A stretch of DNA of 62,000 nucleotides. Origin: Branchiostoma floridae. Its lineage: Eukaryota; Chordata; Leptocardii; Amphioxiformes; Branchiostomatidae. Below, in pieces: positions 52,862 to 62,000 of the stretch (within the stretch, counting starts at the first letter, position 1; each line of letters begins with the position of its first letter). The translations under genes were made by a program, and so were the position numbers. Under the pieces are notes generated by a model. That model was not told the DNA's origin. It searched no databases and was given only the letters and a program-made list of their open reading frames with translations. The DNA lies in NCBI RefSeq assembly GCF_000003815.2, contig NC_049992.1, positions 20,966,698 to 21,028,697 on the forward strand. The letters run 5' to 3'.

Positions 52862-54075
52862 ATAGGATCAGTGGGAATATAATCAGTGTGAATGTACGTT
52901 CAGCACCAGGGACAGGATAATGGGAAATCAGTAAGAGGATAATCACTGAATTTTAGTTCCGATCCAATGACAGGACCAGTGTGAAGTAAGTAGGAGGATG
53001 ATTATTAGTGTAAATGTGAGTTTTGCACCAGGGACAGGACCAGTTTGAAGTCAATAGGAGGATATTCAGTGTGAATGTGAGTTCAGCACCAGTGACAGGA
53101 CCAGTGTGAAGTCAGTAGGAGGATAATCAGTGTGAATGTGAGTTCAGTACCAGGGACAGGACGAGTGTGAAGTCAGTAGGAGGATAATCAGTATGAATGT
53201 ACGTTCAGCACCAGGTACAGGAGCAGTGCAGAGTCAGTAGGATGATGATCAGTGTGAATGTGAGTTCTGCATCAGGGACAGGACCAGTGTGAAGTCAGTA
53301 GGAGGATAATCAGTGTGGATGTGAGTTCAGTACCAGGGACAGGACGAGTGTGAAGTCAGTAGGAGGATAATCAGTGTCGATGTGAGTTCAGTACCAGGGA
53401 CAGGACGAGTGTGAAGTCAGTAGGAGGATAATCAGTATGAATGTACGTTCAGCACCAGGTACAGGAGCAGTGCAGAGTCAGTAGGATGATGATCAGTGTG
53501 AATGTGAGTTCTGCACCAGGGTCAGGACCAGTGTGAAGTCAGTAGGAGGATGATTAGGGTAAATTTGAATTCAGCACCAGGGACAGGACCAGTGTGAAGT
53601 CAGTAGGAGATAATCAGTGTGAATGTGAGTTCAGCACCAGGGACAGGACCAGTGTGAAGTCAGTAGGAGGATAACCGGTGTGAATGTGAGTTTAGCACCA
53701 GGGAGAGGACCAGTGTGAAGTCAGTAGGAGGATAACCGGTGTGAATGTGAGTTTAGCACCAGGGACAGGACCAGTGTGAAGTCAGTAGGAGGATAATCAG
53801 TATGAATGTGAGTTCAGCACCAGGGACAGGACCAGTGTGAAGTCAGTAGGAGGATAATCAGTGTGAATGTGAGTTCTGCACCAGGGAAAGGACCAGTGTG
53901 AAGTCAGTAGGAGGATGATCAGGGTAAATTTGAATTCAGCACCAGGGACAGGACCAGTGTGAAGTCAGTAGGAGATAATCAGTGTAAATGTGAGTTCAGA
54001 ACCAAGGACAGAACCAGTGTGAAGTCAGTAGGAGGATAATACGTGTAAATGTGAGTTCAGCACCAGGCAGAGGAC
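52862..54075. repeat. 61-bp minisatellite, about 20 copies, with higher-order structure
   Basis: The unit reads CAGTGTGAATGTGAGTTCAG, then CACCAGGGACAGGACCAGTG, then TGAAGTCAGTAGGAGGATAA, then T. Successive starts at 53067 and 53128 give 61 bp. Variant units recur at fixed distances: the type with GTATGAATGTACG at 53191 and 53435 (244 bp, four units), and the type with GGGTAAATTTGAATTC at about 53557 and 53922 (365 bp, six units less one base). Outer copies at the left end are more diverged. Confidence 0.95.
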
Positions 54076-54093
54076 GTGTATAGAAACCATATA

Positions 54094-54940
54094 CAGGCAA
54101 ACCTGTCTATAGCGGCCACTCAAGGGACTTGTCAAAATTGGCCACTGTAGAGAGGTGGGCACTATAGAGAATTTGCTAATTAATTGACCACAAGCAATAA
54201 GTTACACATCGTTTTAGTACCCTCTGATCTTTATTCACAGAATACAGTACTGCACATGTACTGCAATGATTTTTACATTATATGTACAGTCAAACCTGTA
54301 TTAGCGGCCACCTTTGCAACCGGCCACCTGCCCATAGTGGCCACTTTTTGTCGGTCCCTTGGATTCGTAATGATTAAGAAATAGGGTACACCAATATTAC
54401 GGAGGTAAATTGTGATAAAGTTACGTTCTAATACACTATCGCTTAGGTTGATTTACAGCACAAAAGCTTTCTAAATAAATTGTTACAAAGACAAAATGAT
54501 ATGAACTTTAGACTTGAGTGGATTTTATTCTTCCAGTTATTAAGAGATAAGTCTAAAATGACGAGACTTTTCTTGTGAGTACCACATTAGCATAATGGGC
54601 AAATCTGACGTGTGAACGAGAGCGGGAACACGGACGGCGAAGTATCAAAGGATACAAGACGAAAGATCAAAGAAATATGACGATATCATCCTCTTCAGAC
54701 AATATCAACTGTATAACATTTAATAAAACCTTGTTTTACCTTTTGTTTTCTCAATACATATAAAAACCATTGCAGTACATGTACAGTACTGTATTATGTG
54801 AATAAAGATCAGTGGGTACTAAAACGATGTGTAACTTATTGCTTGTGGTCAATTAATTAGCATTCTCTATATTGGCCACCTCTCTATAGTGGCCAATTTT
54901 GACCACTCCCTTGAGTGGCCGCTATAGACAGGTTTGCCTG
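54094..54940. mobile_element. 847-bp long-TIR element, pogo-like ends, TA flanks
   Basis: Both ends read CAGGCAAACCTGTCTATAGC inward and are flanked by TATA (TA at 54092-54093 and 54941-54942). Pairing extends about 200 bp from each end. Near the middle (about 54288-54350) is a related end-like phrase, CAGTCAAACCTGTATTAGCG, suggesting an older element split by, or merged with, another. The end sequence and TA target fit the pogo/Tigger branch of Tc1/mariner. No transposase is seen. Confidence 0.8.
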
Positions 54941-54942
54941 TA

Positions 54943-56600
54943 TAACAAAGGCAAACAATATTACCGTCGCCATGGTAATGGTTTTTTTCATTGTCACTGT
55001 TATTCTCTCTTTATCCTATAAAGTTGACGGTAATTTAGGCTAACATCGGTACTACTTTATGTCTTAGGGTGATGAGACTTTGGCGCACTGATTAACTGAG
55101 TTTATTTATGTTCTGTATTTTGTTATGTGGCGCTGTTGAAATAAGCTTTTATAACTTGAGTGCAGCGCCACATTGTCTTTGTTATGTGTTCTTGAATAAG
55201 AAATAAAAAAGGATGGGGTTAAAATATGACTTATGCTATAGAACAAAAATCAGCAAATACGGCCGTTCGGTTTAACCTTTAATAATGTCCAAGGCACGCG
55301 GGTATGGGTCATTTAAAAAAGTATATGAAATATATTGTGATTTGTACAATGTATTTATTTTTCATATTAATGGATAACTGAAAATAAATGTAAAAAAAAG
55401 TCAGGGAAAGTATCTCTGACCAAATATGTCGTCCGCCATTCTCGACAATAGAGGTATGTATAAATTAACGCATTTCACTCGTTCTCATTGAAATCGAAAT
55501 GGCATTTTTTTGGTCGAAAAATAAATCCGCTTTATTTTAAGAGAAAATACCTGGTTGTATAGGAAAATTCCTCTCTTAACCATAGCCAAAAAATGGAAAC
55601 TTATTATTTTTGGTCTAATTGGTAATGTATTACAGGGCAGGTAACAAACGTTACCGGTAACGTTTATCTTCAAAAGGATTAACATTATTGGCTACATCAT
55701 TTAGGCATAAGTTGACGTCCCTAGGGACATTTAAAAAGTGGGCAGCATTTTTGCATTTGGTCAGACAGAATGCTTAGAAAGCATCAAACAATGGTAACGT
55801 TTGTTACAGTCATTTCTGTACAACATTTTGTAAGCAAGGTCGGATACAAATGGCAGTCAATGACCCTTTTTTGTTTCTTTAAAAAAAAACAGAAAAAAAC
55901 TGTAAGCGTCACAAAAACGGCAATTTCTAGTCTTATACGTGGATGATATAACAGTGGCAACCATCGTAGCCGTGGTGGTAACGTTTGTTACCGAATTTGG
56001 CGACAGGCATAAACCACCTCACACAGCCTCCAGTATCAGTGACGGAAGTGATCTGACGTGATAAGTCAGAGGGCCAGGCTAGCTGGTTTCATCTGCCGAA
56101 CAATCATTTTGGAAACTGAATTGTTCCATTTTTGGCTACTCATCATCATTATCATCATGGCTACTACTAGAATTTTAATTCTTTGTATCTTCTCATGCGA
56201 CAGTCATTTTTTAGGGGTTGAAATCCCACCCGAGGCTGTAATAACCTTCAAAGCCATGAACCAATATGAATGTTGTGGTTCATCTTTTGTAAAACATTAC
56301 AGGGTTTGCGGAAAAACAAAGGGACCAGTCATGCTGTCTATAATTTACTCAATATCAAGTGAAATAAAGAATGCACACAATTCAATGTAAATACTCACAG
56401 CTTCTCCTGCCATTCCATAAAGGACAACTCAACACAAAACATTTTGCTGCAATAGCATTTTTGATTTGCTGGCAAAGCTGAAAACACACAGCTATATAGA
56501 ACGACAGAAGGTTAAGTTAAGAATAGTTACTATGATTAGGCCAGACACACTTAATTTTATGAATCACATCCTCTGGAGACCCAAAATGCGACAGGCCGAA
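54943..56600. other. Intergenic stretch between convergent genes
   Basis: No exon with support. It is AT-rich, and contains three copies of the palindromic word GGTAACGTTTGTTACC or its close variants (55640-55655, 55793-55808, 55977-55992). A plus-strand open frame at 56058-56390 has a hydrophobic stretch but no splice or homology support. Confidence 0.5.
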
Positions 56601-56685
56601 AAACATCCAGCAAAAACATGGTGCTAAATAACAAATGTAAACATCCAGTCCAATCTTTCCTAGGCTTAGTTTGTCTTATGGTCAG

Positions 56686-56833
56686 CTCAAGTAAGCCAGG
56701 TCCTGTAAAAGATAATCGTCGCCATGACGATGATATTTTTCCTGTCGTTCTTTTTGAAAGAGGGGACAGGACATCTATGGAGGGATCCATTCGGTCACAT
56801 GTGGACATTTTAAACACCAGACCAAAAATCAAC
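56686..56833 (+). pseudogene. Lone exon-like stretch resembling the gene A penultimate exon
   Basis: Bounded by a plausible acceptor (TTGTCTTATGGTCAG) and a strong donor (AAC then GTAAGTG), with the same entry and exit phases as gene A exon 51480-51621. It begins SSKPGPVKDNRRHDDD, comparable to SSSKPGDKQTNTG in gene A, after which similarity fades. No matching last exon is found on this strand before 57234. It could be a relic of another tail copy, an alternative distal exon of gene A, or chance; the PGP string also recalls the N-terminal part of some LINE ORFs. Confidence 0.35.
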
Positions 56834-57233
56834 GTAAGTGAAATTTACCCATAAAATTAAGTCTGTTGTAAGTAAAGATAATTATAATGATCAATACATA
56901 CAATGATTAAATTGGAATAGCTATGGAACTGCTCGTCATCTTTAAGAATTCAGAGATATTAAACCACACTTAGCAATGGGCCTAAATTCATTATGGAAAT
57001 ATTCCAACATGATGTGTGCTTAATTTGGTTTTGTTTCTATGTACTTTTTTCCATTTACCTTTGATAGATTTCATGTAACGATTTAACCGTACATAGTTCA
57101 CCACTATAAAATGGAATTGTCTACTTTGAGGAATTCACATGAAAAGACACAAAAAAAGCTTTGCAACCTTTCTACAGTTTCACTCTAGGCTGAAGCAAAT
57201 GTCTATGCCAAGTTACAATGTCGTTTCTCAGGT

Positions 57234-59063
57234 TCAGAGGTCAGTCGTCTTCAGAGGCATCCCTGGCAGCGGCATCATCTCAGTGACAGCCCCGTCCTGT
57301 AGGTCTTTGGGACGGTTGCGAGTCTCGGCACTGCGAGTTGGGCTCCACGTCCAGTTGAACAAGGCGGCAGCTTTACTGGCCGAAGTGTTGTCATCTCCCC
57401 AAGCACGGCGTACCTGCGAATTTGTCATGTTTTTATTTTGATTAGTGTCAGCGTCCTGACTATAAGGTCACTCTAATACATATTGACGATGGACAACACT
57501 GAGACGTCTCGTACCTTTCCCGGGGAGGCCCCATCTCTCTCCCTTCCGGTGGCACGATGTGGTTCAGGCAGCTTCAGACCCTTGACGTCATCGTCACGGA
57601 CACCATTGATTGGTTTCCTGATGCAAAGGATAACCCATCAGATACAGCTCAATAAACGGACAATAAATATTTTTGTTACTAGGTGATTTAAACTTGATTC
57701 GAATTAGGTGCACAAGGAAGCTAAAAAGCCAATAATATATAATATAATCTTTCCCTACCATTATCCTTATGGCAATAGCCTCTATATATCTAAATTGATA
57801 AATAGCCAACTAAAAGTTTGCAAATGACGCTAACTACTGTAAATGCATTTAAGGTCGCGAGGATGTAATTTCGCGGTATCAGGAAAAAGAATTATCGCGG
57901 TGGTTTTAATTTCGCCGTAGCACCATGCACTGCAGTCTCCTACTGCCATACACTGCAGTGTATCAGGGAAAAGGAATTATCGCGGTGGTTTTAATTTCAC
58001 GGTAGCACCATGCACTGCAGTCTCTTACCACCATGGAAAAATGTTCGCTGTGGTTTTAGGTTCGCGGTCAGCGCGAAAACCGCGAAAATTAAACCCTTGC
58101 GAAAGTCTCTGTGCAGTTAGTTAATTAGCATTCTAGCGTTGGTTCTAAAACATTTATAACAATGCAGTACTTATAGATGAAATAAGAAATCGTCGACTTT
58201 TACTATCAAATCCGCCGTGCGGTGGTACTTAAAGGATGATCCTTTTCTTTGATTTGAAATAAACGCGATCTTTACTTACACTTTAATCATTGTTGCGTCC
58301 GGCGATACCCTTGACGTCCTGAAGAATATAGAGCCTACCTTCTTGGGGCTGCTGCAGTGATTAAATTGTACAGACATTTTACCATTATTGCACAACCAAC
58401 TAGCAAGCATAAAAGGAGCAGAAAATCCAAATAAGATAGCATAGACGTGGAAAAAAAGGATAAGGAAAAAGCAGATGCAGCACAAATGTGGAATGTTACA
58501 TAATGCTAACGATTTTATTCTAATCAAAACATCTACCATTACCTCTACTGTGATTTTTCTCTCTCTCCTTCGCCGCTTTCTTTTTCATGAGCTCAATAAA
58601 TATATGTAGCATATACACTCTCTTTATCTCTATTTCTATATTCTTATCTCCTATTTGTAAAACCAGGTATACTTTGAGATCTTCCACTTCCTCCATACGA
58701 CTATAGTCAGGAGCAGCAGGAAAACAGCGGCCAGCACGATCAGGCAGATCTGCCAGGCTGTCAACTTCCCCGCGCAAGGCCAGCTGGGATTTCCGCACTC
58801 ACAGACGTAACCGTTCACCTGTTGGAGATAATGATCAGCTATGTAACAAATGGCAGTGTTAATGGCCTGACAAAGGCGACAGCAGTTATAGGACGAAATA
58901 TTTCCTCTAAAATTACCAGGATTTCAATCACAATTTATTTACACTTCTCACCTTGTCAACACATGTGTAGTTGCTAGGGCACGGCGCTGAAAGGCATTCG
59001 TCATAGTCAATTTCACACAGTCTGCCTGTCCATCCGGGTGCGCTCGTACAGTTACACCAGTAC
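57234..59063 (-). CDS. Gene B, EGF-like stalk, transmembrane helix and cytoplasmic tail
   Basis: Exons 58952-59063 (YWCNCTSAPGWTGRLCE, DECLSAPCPSNYTC), 58673-58818 (VNGYVCECGNPSWPC, then the span ICLIVLAAVFLLLLTIVVW, then RKWKIS), 58280-58351 (SPKKVGSIFFRTSRVSPD), 57515-57617 (KPINGVRDDDVKGLKLPEP) and 57234-57413 (VRRAWGDDNTSASKAAALF, NWTWSPTRSAETR, ending KTTDL). Reading on past 58673 without splicing would stop eight codons later (KYTWFYK), giving a very short tail as a possible alternative form. Exon 58280-58351 begins at a tandem acceptor (58351 or 58348). Confidence 0.9.
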
Positions 59064-62000
59064 CTATCAGGATATATTCATCAAAGCCATAAGCATGATG
59101 AATGTAACTCTTTCTGCAACATATGTGCCCCATGGTTATGTTTCATCATCATCGGAGCTGATTTTGTCAATGTAGATAACTTCACTGATGTCTTTCGCAA
59201 AATCAAAGTAGATAAAATTTATGAAAAAAATGTCAAGAGAAGCGATAGTTGTCAGCATGGCAGCTAAGCAAACACCAACTATCAACATTTACCTTTCAAA
59301 CCCCTTGGTCCTGTCCTTCGATGTGCAGTCTGGATCTGTGACGTCACCAACGCACTGTCCCCCGTGTTCACAGAGGTTCTCCAAAACGTAAAGGTCAAGG
59401 GTCACGACACGGGACAGGCCACCATGTTGATCCTTGGCGTTGATCTTGATTACATCCTTGCCTGTCAATTCAAATGTAGTGAACTTGTCACAATGCTTTC
59501 TTTAAAGAAATGAATTATGTGTAAAATTAAGGTAAAAGACTTTGAGCAATAAAAAATCTATAGCAAATATCTAATTTTTTTTTTACTTAGTTTCATCAGG
59601 TTGGTAGAATGCTTCTCTAACGAAGCTGTCTGAGAGACATCGAAACGTAAGCTATGTAAGTACCCACTGGTTGTGTAACAAGAATTCTCCTTCATCCTAT
59701 TTTTGTTTACATAGAAAGCTATTGATAAACATTACCTGTGAAGTTTTCATGTGGCCTACACGTGAGTGTAGTGAATACCCAAGCCATGTCTTGTAAAGCA
59801 TGGGGCGCCTGGATGTCACATGGATCCAGTTGAAGAGGTCCTGATGTACCGTTTGTGCCGCGTTCTTGGATAACCGTAAACCACGTGCTGTTGGTGCTGC
59901 AGATATTGAGACTTACGAAGTCTGCCCGCCGTTCCTGTTGCGATGTTGACATGGTACCATTACTTTCTACACTAAAGTCCAGAACTAGCAGGTCAGCGGG
60001 TTCGACATCGTACGCTCCCACGATGACCTGCAGGTCCCGGTAGTGCAGATTAGACATGCGGTTAGCCTCAACCGTCAGGTCTAACCTTTTGGTCGGTACT
60101 ATCAAGGCGGGGTTATCCTCAACAAGGACAAACAGGACCGGGTCGTCATTGCGCGGCTCCACCTCCACCACCAGCTGTATGTTGATGCTGTGCGGGTTGT
60201 CTGGTAACATCTCTACAGCCGAGATGTTTATCTTGTCTGTGCCGTAACAGTCAAGACAGGGGGTGTAGTACACAACTGCGTATTCCTAAAAAGGAAATTG
60301 TACACATTTAAACTCATTAAAGAAGAAAATTTTGGATACCAAATCAAACATTGAAGAATATAATAACAAACATCAGTTTAGTTCAGTCCTCCATCTGGTG
60401 ATACAATGAAGTGCTTCTAGATGACTCTGTCGCACATGGCAGACATAAGGTCCATGTCTCGGAGACCAACATGTGCTTTCTACATATGAACATAAATTTT
60501 ATATATAATGCATCAAAATGCATCATATAAATGAGATCTTTGTGACGTTCTGGCATTAACATCTGTTAGCAATGCAAGGAAAATCGAATCATTTTCTCGG
60601 TATCTCAGTCACTTCAATACCTAAAAATAGGTGTAACAAATAGGGAATGTGAAGTAGTACTAGTACACACCTCATTCTCTTCAAGTCGGGCGTTTCCAAA
60701 CAAAGGTGGAACGGAGATGGAGAAGGACAGGCGATCCCCATCCAGGTCAAAATATCTGATCCAAATGTCCTTTTCTTCATCTTCCTGCGCTTCCACGCGA
60801 CTGTGAGATACGATGACAGGTCGGGAGTTGAAGGAGCTCTTCTCTACAGCAGCGAGTGTAAAATGGGACGGTCCTTGGAAGATTTGTTTAGAGTCTTCTA
60901 CACTTTTGTGCTGTCGGGCTACAGGAGAGTCCATTTCGATGTTGTGAACATTTGTGGTGCACACCTAATACAGGCCATACAGAAAATTGTTAACACATAG
61001 TCTTAAGTAACGAGCTTCTCTCGCAATAATAATACAAAGAAGGTCAAAATGTTATCTCATTCAGTACTTAAATCAATAGTTGTGGTATGGCTGAAATGAA
61101 AGCAAAGACATGGTAATAAACCAAGAATCTACAAATAATTACGCAAGTAAATTAAAGACAGCATAGAGCAAATCAATTGTACAACGTTTAACATAATAGA
61201 ACTCGAAATTATAATCAAAATGAAATAAGAAATCAGTGCATTCACCGACGTATGAAAGTATGATACGTTTATATAGATATGATACATAAGATGGAAAGAT
61301 AGATATAGGTATAATAGAAATATTAGTATGCCTTTAACTCGTACCAAGTAAGGAAAAGGAATGCAGGGGACAAGCCATGGCTTAGACATAACAGTTTAGC
61401 GGGATCTTGTTGAGCTGCAGTCGAAAAGTTAATCAGCAGATAGCAACAAAACAAGGCGGTGAAGATAATGATTTAGTTGGAAATATAATCTTTAAATGAA
61501 ATGAGACACAAACCTGAAAATGTGCGCATCTGTTTGGCCAATCAACAACAGTCTGTACCATCTCTCCTATGCCACAGGCCCTCTGCGCATCCTGCCACTC
61601 TTGCATTTCTGTATTTAGAAAATAGAACAAATGTTTTCTGATAAAGTCATGTAAGTAGATGTTATGTAAAACAATATCTTAAGCTGTAATGCAAGTGCGT
61701 AAAAAGGATGATAATCAGGAATTAGAGAAGGAAACACATATTGACTCTTTGCTTGCTGTAGGTAATCTAGATTTATTACACGTCTATTGCAAATAAAGAA
61801 CAGTATGGCATATACTTTTAGAATATGACAGCTTGATAAACTTTCATCGTTATCACCATTTATGACCGTTATGTCACTCTTTGTGTTCCTTAGCATCCAA
61901 CACTAACATATAAGAATTTACCAGAGTTCCAATAGAGAAGTCTTGGTTCCAGTCCTAGTTCTATCAGTGTCGTGTTGATAGGCAGGGTGATGTTAATGGG
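57234..62000 (-). CDS. Gene B: paralogue of gene A, 3' part only (10 exons), tail-to-tail with it
   Basis: Exons in transcription order: 61922-62000 (continues beyond the window), 61514-61608, 60671-60964, 59736-60285, 59293-59461, 58952-59063, 58673-58818, 58280-58351, 57515-57617, 57234-57413 (stop TGA). Phases match gene A at every border. Lengths against gene A are 95/86, 294/294, 550/556, 169/169, 112/112, 146/155, 72/84, 103/142 and 180/186. Order of parts: NITLPINTTLIELGLEPRLL, the E-W-Q-D-A-Q-R-A-C segment, two cadherin-like repeats, EGF-like units, one membrane span and a tail. The ectodomain is better conserved than the tail. The function is presumably the same class of cell-surface receptor or adhesion protein. 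Confidence 0.92.
57834..58115. mobile_element. TTCGCGGT-family MITE, longer copy with internal duplication
   Basis: It starts CTACTGTAAATGCATTTAAG, like the copy at 18292, and repeats the block ATCGCGGTGGTTTTAATTTC plus GTAGCACCATGCACTGCAGT twice. It ends in ACCGCGAAAATTAAAC-type complements. It lies in an intron of gene B (between 57617 and 58280). Confidence 0.7.
59293..60285 (-). CDS. Gene B, cadherin-like repeats and start of EGF-like domain
   Basis: Exons 59736-60285 and 59293-59461. The first encodes YYTPCLDCYGTDKINISAVE, VEPRNDDPVLFV, YRDLQVIVGAYDVE and LTCRPHENFTGKD. The second encodes INAKDQHGGLSRVVTLDLYV, then NLCEHGGQCVGDVTDPDC. The cysteine pattern follows gene A except for one extra Cys (CLDCYG for CLDYFG) and LTCRP for LTYRP, which could pair with each other. 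Confidence 0.92.
60671..62000 (-). CDS. Gene B, W-C segment and cadherin-like repeat 1 (first half)
   Basis: Exons 61922-62000+, 61514-61608 and 60671-60964 read ITLPINTTLIELGLEPRLLY, EMQEWQDAQRACGIGEMV, then VCTTNVHNIEMDSPVARQHK, FQGPSHFTLAAVEKSSF, SRPVIVSHSRVEAQEDEEKD, YFDLDGDRLSFSISV and PPLFGNARL. The D-L-D-G-D-R-L-S-F-S-I string is an even clearer cadherin-like (VCBS/Big_9 type) motif than in gene A. Confidence 0.92.

Noticed and set aside
52862-54075. CRISPR-like regular repeat array
   Set aside because: Units abut directly with no unique spacers, and the genome is eukaryotic; it is a minisatellite.
56058-56390. Plus-strand open frame of 110 codons with a hydrophobic run
   Set aside because: No splice sites, homology or codon pattern support. 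The Ile run comes from an (ATC)n stretch.
57139-57441. Plus-strand open frame over the last exon of gene B
   Set aside because: It is the antisense shadow of the minus-strand coding exon 57234-57413.

Overview
This is metazoan nuclear DNA. Genes are split into many short exons (typically 70-250 bp) with GT-AG borders, introns of 0.1-2.5 kb are full of small inverted-repeat transposons, SINE-like and LINE remnants and satellites, and there is one 100-N assembly gap. The encoded proteins are large extracellular mosaics (fibronectin-III-like, PAN/apple-like, cadherin-like and EGF-like modules) ending in one membrane span. That style, the exon density and the repeat load suggest an invertebrate deuterostome; a cephalochordate (amphioxus, Branchiostoma) is my best guess, by inference and not by database search.

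Region by region. Positions 1-2304 hold no recognisable exon, but include a decayed LINE reverse transcriptase on the minus strand (about 820-1440), a 171-bp MITE and the N gap. From 2305 to 52073 on the plus strand I reconstruct about 82 exons (about 13.4 kb coding, about 4,450 residues) of one giant type I membrane protein whose start lies upstream of the window or in the gap. In order it has: a helical region; a LECT2/M23-peptidase-like domain with a broken metal site; a SAP-like motif; a Cys-containing module; a beta-rich segment; a PAN/apple-like segment; more than a dozen fibronectin-III-like modules; a concanavalin-A/GH16-like segment; more FN3-like material; two cadherin-like (VCBS/CSPG-type) repeats; two EGF-like units; a transmembrane helix; and a cytoplasmic tail of about 150 residues ending in a W-rich motif.

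Positions 52074-57233 are intergenic: a 61-bp minisatellite of about 20 copies with higher-order structure, an 847-bp long-TIR element flanked by TA, and a lone exon-like stretch at 56686-56833. From 57234 to the window edge on the minus strand lies the 3' part of a close paralogue (10 exons), oriented tail-to-tail with the first gene. It shares exon order, splice phases and often exact exon lengths, including the tail motif. The pair therefore arose by an inverted segmental duplication. Both proteins probably act at the cell surface as long adhesive or recognition ectodomains coupled to a short conserved cytoplasmic signal; no function is proven by sequence alone.
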